A DNA stretch of 64,000 nucleotides from Albula goreensis (taxonomy: Eukaryota > Chordata > Actinopteri > Albuliformes > Albulidae): NCBI GenBank assembly GCA_022829145.1, contig CM040747.1, positions 31,894,936 through 31,958,935 of the forward strand, written 5' to 3'. Shown here one piece after another: positions 24,026 to 32,580 of this stretch. The notes beneath the pieces were generated by a model. That model worked only from the letters and a program-made list of their open reading frames with translations, searched no databases and was not told the DNA's origin. The translations under genes were made by a program, and so were the position numbers. Positions within the stretch are counted from its first letter, which is position 1. Each line of letters opens with the position of its first letter.

Positions 24026-27000
24026 CGTCAAAAATTTGTCAATCTCTTGCCATTTACTTACTTTACGAACAATCAAGACACTTTTTTCCTGTGTGCCAGA
24101 AGAATGTAGCTCATTTACTATCATTTAGAGCCAAAAACTCAAATATTTTTGTGTCAACCCATTTTTTCACTCTTTGGAGATAAGGCTACAGTCTTATGTC
24201 TTTTCTAGATTTTCAGTAAAACACATACATCCAGTTTCCTTACTTTTACACCATTTCTGACAAGTTTTTCTGTTGCGGGTGGAGAATATAGGTGATTTAC
24301 TGTCATTTAGTGGAAAAAATTTATTATTTTGTGTCAACCCATTTTTCCACTTTTTAAAGGTAAGACGTCAATCTTTTGCCTTTTACTTACTTTACAAACA
24401 ATCAGGACACTTTTTGCTGTGTGCCAGAAGAATACAGCTCATTTACTATCATTTAGAGCCAAAAACTCAAATATTTTTGTGTCAACCCATTTTTCACTCT
24501 TTGGAGGTAAGACTATAGTCTTATGTCTTTTCTAGATTTTCAGTAAAACACATACATCCAGTTTCCTTACTTTTACACCATTTTTGACAAGTTTTTTTCT
24601 GTTGGGTGGAGAATATTAGGTGATTTACTGTCATTTAGTGGCAAAAAATTTATTATTTTTGTGTCAACCCATTTTTCCACTTTTTAAAGGTAAGATGTCA
24701 ATCTTTTGCCTTTTACTTACTTTACAAACAATCAGGACACTTTTTGCTGTGTGCCAGAAGAATATAGCTCATTTACTATCATTTAGAGCCAAAAACTCAA
24801 ATATTTTTGTGTCAACCCATTTTTCACTCTTTGGAGGTAAGACTATAGTCTTATGTCTTTTCTAGATTTTCAGTAAAACACACATCCAGTTTCCTTACTT
24901 TTACACCATTTCTGACAAGTTTTTCTGTTGCAGGTGGAGAATATTGGTGATTTACTGTCATTTAGATGTAAAAAATCAATTATTTTTGTGTCAACCCATT
25001 TTTCCACTTTTTGAAGGTAAGACGTCAATCTTTTGCCTTTTACTTACTTTACAAACAATCAAGACACTTTTTTCCTGTGTGCCAGAAGAATATAGCTCAT
25101 TTACTATCATTTAGAGCCAAAAACTCAAATATTTTTGTGTCAACCCATTTTTTTCACTCTTTGGAGGTAAGACTATAGTCTTATGTCTTTTCTAGATTTT
25201 CAGTAAAACACATACATCCAGTTTCCTTACTTTTACACCATTTCTGACAAGTTTTTCTGTTGCAGGTGGAGAATATTGGTGATTTACTGTCATTTAGAGG
25301 CAAAAAAATCAATTATTTTTGTGTCAACCCATTTTTCCACTTTTTGGAGGTAAGATGTCAATCTTTTGCCTTTTACTTACTTTACAAACAATCAGGACAC
25401 TTTTTTGCTGTGTGCCAGAAGAATACAGCTCATTTACTATCATTTAGAGCCAAAAACTCAAATATTTTTGTGTCAACCCATTTTTTTCACTCTTTGGAGA
25501 TAAGACTATAGTCTTATGTCTTTTCTAGATTTTCAGTAAAACACATTTATCCAGTTTCCTTACTTTTACACCATTTCTGACAAGTTTTTCTGTTGCGGGT
25601 GGAGAATATAGGTGATTTACTGCCATTTAGTGGCAAAAACTCTATTATTTTTGTGTCAACCCATTTTTCCACTTTTTGAAGGTAAGACGTCAATCTTTTG
25701 CCTTTTACTTACTTTACAAACAATCAGGACACTTTTTTTTTTTTTGCCAGAAGAATACAGCTCATTTACTATCATTTAGAGCCAAAAACTCAAATATTTT
25801 TGTGTCAACCCATTTTTTCACTCTTTGGAGGTAAGACTATAGTCTTATGTCTTTTCTAGATTTTCAGTAAAACACATATATCCAGTTTCCTTACTTTTAC
25901 ACCATTTCTGACAAGTTTTTCTGTTGCAGGTGGAGAATATTGGTGATTTACTGTCATTTAGAGGCAAAAAATCAATTATTTTTGTGTCAACCCATTTTTC
26001 CACTTTTTGAAGGTAAGACGTCAATCTTTTGCCTTTTACTTACTTTACAAACAATCAGGACACTTTTTGGCTGTGTGCCAGAAGAATATAGCTAATTTTC
26101 TATCATTTAGAGCCAAAAACTCAAATATTTTTGTGTCAACCCATTTTTTCACTCTTTGGAGGTAAGACTATAGTCTTATGTCTTTTCTAGATTTTCAGTA
26201 AAACACATACATCCAGTTTCCTTACTTTTACACCATTTCTGACAAGTTTTTCTGTTGCAGGTGGAGAATATAGGTGATTTACTGTCATTTAGAGGCAAAA
26301 AATCAATTATTTTTGTGTCAACCCATTTTTCCACTTTTTGAAGGTAAGACGTCAATCTTTTGCCTTTTACTTACTTTACAAACAATCAGGACACTTTTTG
26401 CTGAGTGCCAGAAGAATATGGTTCATTTACTATCATTTAGAGCCAAAAACTCAAATATTTTTGTGTCAACCCATTTTTTCACTCTTTGGAGGTAAGACTA
26501 TAGTCTTATGTCTTTTCTAGATTTTCAGTAAAACACATACATCCAGTTTCCTTACTTTTACACCATTTCTGACAAGTTTTTCTGTTGCAGGTGGAGAATA
26601 TTGGTGATTTACTGTCATTTAGTGGGAAAAAATCAATTATTTTTGTGTCAACCCATTTTTCCACTTTTTGGAGGTAAGATGTCAATCTTTTGCCTTTTAC
26701 TTACTTTACAAACAATCAGGACACTTTTTTGCTGTGTGCCAGAAGAATATAGCTCATTTACTATCATTTAGAGCCAAAAACTCAAATATTTTTGTGTCAA
26801 CCCATTTTTTCACTCTTTGGAGGTAAGACTATAGTCTTATGTCTTTTCTAGATTTTCAGTAAAACACATACATCCAGTTTCCTTACTTTTACACCATTTC
26901 TGACAAGTTTTTCTGTTGCAGGTGGAGAATATAGGTGATTTACTGTCATTTAGAGGCAAAAAATCAATTATTTTTGTGTCAACCCATTTTTCCACTTTTG

Positions 27001-29707
27001 GAAGGTAAGATGTCAATCTTTTGCCTTTTACTTACTTTACAAACAATCAGGACACTTTTTTGCTGTGTGCCAGAAGAATATAGCTCATTTACTATCATTT
27101 AGAGCCAAAAACTCAAATATTTTTGTGTCAACCCATTTTTTCACTCTTTGGAGGATAAGACTATAGTCTTATGTCTTTTCTAGATTTTCAGTAAAACACA
27201 TTTATCCAGTTTCCTTACTTTTACACCATTTCTGACAAGTTTTTTCTGTTGCAGGTGGAGAATATTGGTGATTTACTGTCATTTAGAGGCAAAAAATCAA
27301 TTATTTTTGTGTCAACCCATTTTTCCACTTTTTGGAGGTAAGACGTCAATCTTTTGCCTTTTACTTACTTTACAAACAATCAGGACACTTTTTGGCTGTG
27401 TGCCAGAAGAATATAGCTCATTTACTATCATTTAGAGCCAAAAACTCAAATATTTTTGTGTCAACCCATTTTTTCACTCTTTGGAGGTAAGACTATAGTC
27501 TTATGTCTTTTCTAGATTTTCAGTAAAACACATTTATCCAGTTTCCTTACTTTTACACCATTTCTGACAAGTTTTTCTGTTGCAGGTGGAGAATATTGGT
27601 GATTTACTGTCATTTAGTGGCAAAAAATCAATTATTTTTGTGTCAACCCATTTTTCCACTTTTTGAAGGTAAGACGTCAATCTTTTGCCTTTTACTTACT
27701 TTACAAACAATCAGGACACTTTTTTGCTGTGTGCCAGAAGAATACAGCTCATTTACTATCATTTAGAGCCAAAAACTCAAATATTTTTGTGTCAACCCAT
27801 TTTTTCACTCTTTGGAGGTAAGACTATAGTCTTATGTCTTTTCTAGATTTTCAGTAAAACACATACATCCAGTTTCCTTACTTTTACACCATTTCTGACA
27901 AGTTTTTCTGTTGCAGGTGGAGAATATTGGTGATTTACTGTCATTTAGATGTAAAAATCAATTATTTTTGTGTCAACCCATTTTTCCACTTTTTGAAGGT
28001 AAGACGTCAATCTTTTGCCTTTTACTTACTTTACAAACAATCAAGACACTTTTTTCCTGTGTGCCAGAAGAATATAGCTCATTTACTATCATTTAGAGCC
28101 AAAAACTCAAATATTTTTGTGTCAACCCATTTTTTCACTCTTTGGAGGTAAGACTATAGTCTTATGTCTTTTCTAGATTTTCAGTAAAACACATACATCC
28201 AGTTTCCTTACTTTTACACCATTTCTGACAAGTTTTTCTGTTGCAGGTGGAGAATATTGGTGATTTACTGTCATTTAGAGGAAAAAAATCAATTATTTTT
28301 GTGTCAACCCATTTTTCCACTTTTTGGAGGTAAGACGTCAATCTTTTGCCTTTTACTTACTTTACAAACAATCAGGACACTTTTTTGCTGTGTGCCAGAA
28401 GAATATGGTTCATTTACTATCATTTAGAGCCAAAAACTCAAATATTTTTGTGTCAACCCATTTTTTTCACTCTTTGGAGGTAAGACTATAGTCTTATGTC
28501 TTTTCTAGATTTTCAGTAAAACACATACATCCAGTTTCCTTACTTTTACACCATTTCTGACAAGTTTTTCTGTTGCGGGTGGAGAATATAGGTGATTTAC
28601 TGGCATTTAGATGTAAAAAATCAATTTATTTTTGTGTCAACCCATTTTTCCAGTTTTTGAAGGTAAGACGTCAATCTTTTGCCTTTTACTTACTTTACAA
28701 ACAATCAGGACACTTTTTTTGCTGTGTGCCAGAAGAATATAGCTCATTTACTATCATTTAGAGCCAAAAACTCAAATATTTTTGTGTCAACCCATTTTTT
28801 CACTCTTTGGAGGTAAGACTATAGTCTTATGTCTTTTCTAGATTTTCAGTAAAACACATACATCCAGTTTCCTTACTTTTACACCATTTCTGACAAGTTT
28901 TTCTGTTGCAGGTGGAGAATATTTAGGTGATTTACTGTCATTTAGTGGAAAAAATCTATTATTTTTGTGTCAACCCATTTTTCCACTTTTTGAAGGTAAG
29001 ACGTCAATCTTTTTGCCTTTTACTTACTTTACAAACAATCAGGACACTTTTTTGCTGTGTGCCAGAAGAATATAGCTCATTTCTATCATTTAGAGCCAAA
29101 AACTCAAATTTTTGTGTCAACCCATTTTTCACTCTTTGGAGGTAAGACTATAGTCTTATGTCTTTTCTAGATTTTCAGTAAAACACATATATCCAGTTTC
29201 CTTACTTTTACACCATTTCTGACAAGTTTTTCTGTTGCAGGTGGAGAATATTGATGATTTAATTTTGTTGAGAGGCAAAAAATCAATTATTTTTGTGTCA
29301 ACCCATTTTTCCACTTTTTGGAGGTAAGACGTCAACTGTTTTGCCTTTTACTTACTTTACAAACAATCAGGACACTTTTTTGCTGTGTGCCAGAAGAATA
29401 TAGCTCATTTACTATCATTTAGAGCCAAAAACCAAAATCTCAAATATTTTTTTTTTTGTGTCAACCCATTTTTTCACTCAGTTTTTGGAGGTAAGACTAT
29501 AGTCTTATGTCTTTTCTAGATTTTCAGTAAAACACATATATCCAATTTCCTTCCTTACTTACACCATTTCTGACAACTTTTTCTTTTCTGGTTGGGTAAT
29601 ATAGGCGATTTACTGGCATTTAGATCCAAAAACTCAAATATTTTTTGTCAACCCATTTTCTCACTTTTTGGAGGTAAGACTATAGTCTTATGTCTGTTTT
29701 AGATTTT
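24026..29707 (+). repeat. Tandem satellite array, about 17 copies of a 331-bp dimeric unit
   Basis: Landmark TTTTTCTGTTGCAGGTGGAG recurs near 24,272, 24,601, 24,928, 25,258, 25,591, 25,922, 26,251, 26,581, 26,911, 27,245, 27,578, 27,910, 28,240, 28,571, 28,902 and 29,231. A degenerate copy follows near 29,590. Each unit consists of two related monomers: A (148 bp, for example 26,343-26,490) and B (182 bp, for example 26,491-26,672). A and B share GGTAAGAC at the start, ATTTACT(A/G)TCATTTAGAG in the middle and TTTTTGTGTCAACCCATTTTT near the end. Copies appear well over 90% identical to one another, whereas A and B are far more diverged. An ancient duplication therefore made the dimer and a recent amplification made the array. 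The last unit (29,520-29,707) is a hybrid and more diverged, as expected at an array edge. Confidence 0.93.
26343..26672 (+). repeat. Representative 330-bp unit: monomer A then monomer B
   Basis: Monomer A (26,343-26,490) contains a T-rich tract ending in GCCAG, an 80-base block (26,412-26,491) and a donor-like GGAG/GTAAGA. Monomer B (26,491-26,672) starts with the 16-bp palindrome TAAGACTATAGTCTTA. It then has TTTCTGAC (a good branch-point match) about 20 bases upstream of TTTTTCTGTTGCAG, an 83-base block (26,591-26,673) and GGAG/GTAAGA. Both blocks have an open frame giving similar peptides (SFR.KNSNIFVSTHF in A, SFSGKKSIIFVSTHF in B). Neither block length is a multiple of three. Splicing block to block would meet a TAG where a B block joins an A block, so a repeated protein domain is unlikely. 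Confidence 0.7.
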
Positions 29708-30460
29708 CAAACACGGCCTTCAGGTATACAGACACTTAGCTGCTGAATATTACACTCATCAATCAGGTGTAAGCACTATAACAAGGCAACAGGTGAGTTT
29801 ACCTTTCTTCAACAAAAATGAAAGGCAACATTGCTGAAAGAGGAAGAGGGAGACTGACGATGGGAGGGAAGAGGGGTCGGGAAAGGCAGAGAAAGATGAA
29901 GAGATAGAGGTTGACTCAGAGGAGTTTGTGGACAAAGAGGAGGACCACATTTATCAAATGAGATTTGACTAACACTGGTTGCCTTTGAGAGAGGCTGGAC
30001 AGAGAGTTAATCTCAACCTCAGCAGATATACTATTGCAATAGTAATTCGGACATTTCGACAAGAGCACAGGTGAAAAACAACTTTCCTCTCCTGTTTTCA
30101 CATCCTCACATTTTTAGACAGACTACATAACATCGTCCCAGCAGAAGACCAAGTGGATACAACGCAGATGAAATGCGTCAATGTATCTTCCCACCGATCT
30201 GCACTGCTCCAAAACTGGTTTTGTCGGCATTCACATACCCTCCCACCACACTCTTCCTTCCTGACCCCATTGAGGAGTATTTTTCGGCATGGCGGTGGAA
30301 GGTTTACGATCTGTGGAGGAGGCCTGTGGCTGAATCGATGTAGGGTCTGTGCAAAGACGGATTCGCCATTCGAGCAGATTCTTTCCTCTCTGTCTTGCGA
30401 GAGACATGGCCTGTGATGTGGATGAAGTGCTTTGGCCAGCTGGGCAAAGAGATGACGTTT
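29708..30460 (+). pseudogene. Broken Tc1/IS630-type (DDE) transposase
   Basis: The family's enzymes cut and paste DNA transposons at TA sites using a helix-turn-helix DNA-binding domain and a DDE catalytic domain. Three parts can be seen in different frames. (1) A start codon at 29,818 followed by an Arg/Gly/Lys-rich N-terminus, interrupted by TAG after about 29 codons. (2) A helix-turn-helix segment at 29,973-30,071 (LREAGQRVNLNLSRYTIA then IRTFRQEHR), ended by TGA. (3) The C-terminal end of the catalytic domain at about 30,200-30,460: DPIEEYFSAWRWKVYD at 30,263-30,310, holding the last catalytic acidic residue, then IRHSSRFFPLCLARDMACDV and DEVLWP at 30,361-30,437. The region between parts 2 and 3, with the first two catalytic aspartates, is mostly deleted. 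It cannot encode a working enzyme. The family call rests on recognised motifs. Confidence 0.8.
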
Positions 30461-30929
30461 TTTTTCATCTCCAAAAATGTTTTTTCTGTGTTTCTGTACT
30501 GTATTCTATTCAGAATATGCTCTGTTCTGATTTTCGATGCAAAATACAACCTTTGGAAATGCATGGATGTACTGACTGATTTTATAATGTGGAGAAGAAT
30601 AATTACTTTCATCGGTGTGCAGTACTGGTCTTGTGTGTTTGTTTTGGTCAATACATTTTTGTACTTTAACAGTAGCTCTGAAAAATATCAGACCCAGACT
30701 ATATGGTTAGAAAAGCAGAAATGTTAAAAGTATTTTAAACAAGTAAAATTGTTTTAGATTGAGCACAGCAGTCTGTAGCTGGATCAAACATAATCAGATC
30801 GTATGAACCATGTGTGTACCATATGGTGACAAAATTGGGTTTTTATAAATTGTGTAGTTTTGAATGAGGTGTTTCATTTTGCAAAAGATCTGACGTGTTC
30901 TGCTACTTGTGTATGTGGTTGTGTGAATT

Positions 30930-30947
30930 ATGTGTAGTGTTTTGAAA
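30930..30947 (-). repeat. Right inverted-repeat arm of composite element
   Basis: The plus strand reads ATGTGTAGTGTTTTGAAA, the exact reverse complement of 23,643-23,660. It lies about 490 bp downstream of the end of the transposase relic. Confidence 0.6.
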
Positions 30948-31580
30948 TGTATATTTGGAGAACTTTTTGACTTTCTGAATTCCCATGTCCCCCAACATGA
31001 CTTTCTGAATGATAAAATATAGAAACAATGAAGAGGTTTATGTGGGCTAAATACATCATCAACAGTCAGAATATATTCTTCTTAAATTATGAGATAAATC
31101 CTGTTCCAGAATACCACCATATGTATGACATAATTTAAACGAAATCATGTTTATGTAAATTACACATTTGCATGCATATACATTATCAGTGCTTGTGTAG
31201 GATAGTGGCAGATGTGGGTGTTCCAAACACATGTGCAAGTCAATCTGGTCCATTGCCTGAAATAACAATGAAGATTATTTTGGTGGAAAAAAAAACCTGT
31301 GGGGACATTCAAGTTGCACACATAGTGTTTACCAAACACATGGTCCCAGAGTTCCACACAGGTGAGGCAGCACCTGGCACGCCCTTGCCGGGGTGAGATG
31401 GTGGACGACTGGCCAGGGCGGTGGGTGGCAGTAAGGGGGGCTAGGGGGGCTTTCTGGGTTTGCGAACTGAACATACGTTGACTGCACATTCATTGCTGTT
31501 TGGGCATTTAACATCAGAGCCAGTGTGTGACCTGTATCAGGTCTGTGGACTTAAAAACAGCCACCGCGTGAATTGGAGGA

Positions 31581-31606
31581 CTCTCTCTCTCTCCGTCTCT
31601 CTCTCT
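31581..31606. repeat. (CT)n pyrimidine tract
   Basis: CT repeat with one interruption, ending in TCTAG. It could act as the polypyrimidine tract of a splice acceptor for the weak exon candidate at 31,609-31,654. Confidence 0.8.
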
Positions 31607-31774
31607 AGCCAACCTGAGCAAAGACGAGGCAGCAGGGCCGGAAGGTCCATGGAGGTATGCGGCCATAATCTTCATAACTGGGTTTGCAGAGTTGTTAAAA
31701 TACTCATTACCTTTTAATTAAAACACCAGGCTGTAAAATGCCTCATCATTCTGCGTTTCTTTTTTTTTTTTTTT

Positions 31775-32110
31775 GCTGCAAAATTATTCACCATAAATCA
31801 CAACAAAGGGATACAGTCCTTACCACTTATTAAAATGCCTTCAGGTTTGGCCCTTTGTGAATTATTCACTTTCATTAATGGAAAGTAATGTGCGTAATAC
31901 TGGAAATTATCAGCCATGAATTATTCATGAGCAATTAATAAGGAATTTATATTGCATGACGTTCTTTGTGAAGGCCTGATTCCTTTATTTTTTTGCTGAT
32001 ATGCAATCAGGCCTTGCGATTCAAACTGATGAGGAAATGGCCGCTATCGCTAATGGAAGGATATATGAAATCATCTTTTATCGTCAGCATGATATGAAAT
32101 GATTTCTAAA
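31775..32110. promoter_or_regulatory. Possible conserved non-coding (enhancer-like) element
   Basis: This unique sequence is dense in homeodomain-type cores. It includes a 15-bp palindrome CATGAATTATTCATG (31,915-31,929), GAGCAATTAATAAGG, and an octamer-like GATATGCAATCAG near 31,999. Such mixes of POU, homeodomain and SOX-like sites are typical of developmental enhancers in vertebrate gene deserts. Conservation cannot be checked here. Confidence 0.3.
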
Positions 32111-32388
32111 CCCACAGTTGTAATGCACAAGCAGTACCAGGCCTTCACATTAGTCTATGGTCTTTAAAAATGCCGGTTTGCGTACGGTTGTCACGTCCAA
32201 TTAAACGGTCTCGCTGGGTTTTGCTTCCAGTTGGAAGTGTGTGATGGTCTATCCAGCAAGATATGAATTTGTATAGAGGAGTGTATTTCAGTGCACCTCT
32301 ATCTGTGGATCTGGGCCTGGTTTCCCAGAACCCTTTATGCTCTAAGACTAAAACCATTTCAAAACCATTGAAATTCAAGGACATGAAG

Positions 32389-32421
32389 ATGATCTTAAAG
32401 CTAAATTAGCTTTAAGATCAT
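32389..32421. repeat. 33-bp perfect palindrome (16-bp arms, 1-bp centre)
   Basis: Arms ATGATCTTAAAGCTAA and TTAGCTTTAAGATCAT are exact reverse complements with a single A between them. About 70 bases upstream is CCTGGTTTCCCAGAACCC, resembling the terminal phrase of common fish fold-back MITEs. This may be the centre of a decayed fold-back element. Confidence 0.85.
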
Positions 32422-32493
32422 TAAAGCCCTCTCCTGCTCTGTGAAAGACCACCAAAGGCATACAGCCTGAAGTCTTGACTGTGACTTGACAAC

Positions 32494-32580
32494 TCTTACC
32501 TCATAAAAGTGAAAAAATGAGTTGACACAAAAATATTTTATTTTTTTACTTTAAATGATACTAAATCTGCTATATTCTCC
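32494..32580 (-). repeat. Solitary inverted copy of the array monomer
   Basis: The minus strand of this segment matches the conserved block of the 331-bp array (24,026-29,707) at about 85%. It keeps TATTTTTGTGTCAAC, the ATTTAGTATCATTTAAA region and the donor-like GAGGTAAG at its end (plus strand CTTACCTC at 32,494). Its start mixes features of both monomers (GAGAATATAGC). It may therefore derive from the common ancestor of A and B. It sits 2.8 kb from the array in opposite orientation, outside the proposed transposon end. Confidence 0.75.

Larger units (their letters stand above)
23643..30947 (+). mobile_element. Composite Tc1/IS630-type DNA transposon carrying a satellite array
   Basis: The boundaries are proposed from an 18-bp perfect inverted repeat, TTTCAAAACACTACACAT, found at 23,643-23,660 and as its reverse complement at 30,930-30,947. 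Inside, in order, are: a transposon 5' segment (23,789-23,958); about 5.7 kb of 331-bp tandem repeats; a second copy of the same 5' segment (29,708-29,862); and a broken transposase (to about 30,460). What is seen: the inverted repeat, the duplicated 5' segment and the transposase motifs. What is inferred: that these belong to one element in which the array expanded. The 18-bp sequences might be subterminal, and true ends and target-site duplications were not identified. It might instead be two overlapping insertions that captured the array between them. Confidence 0.5.

Noticed and set aside
23965-29145. A series of 60-83-codon open frames inside the array (HFFTLWR, CQPIFPLF-type peptides)
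   Set aside because: They are the same repeat read in shifted frames, interrupted once per unit by stops. They are by-products of the repeat and not separate genes.
24026-29707. CRISPR-like array
   Set aside because: Repeats are 331 bp and contiguous with no unique spacers, in a vertebrate genome. It is a satellite array.
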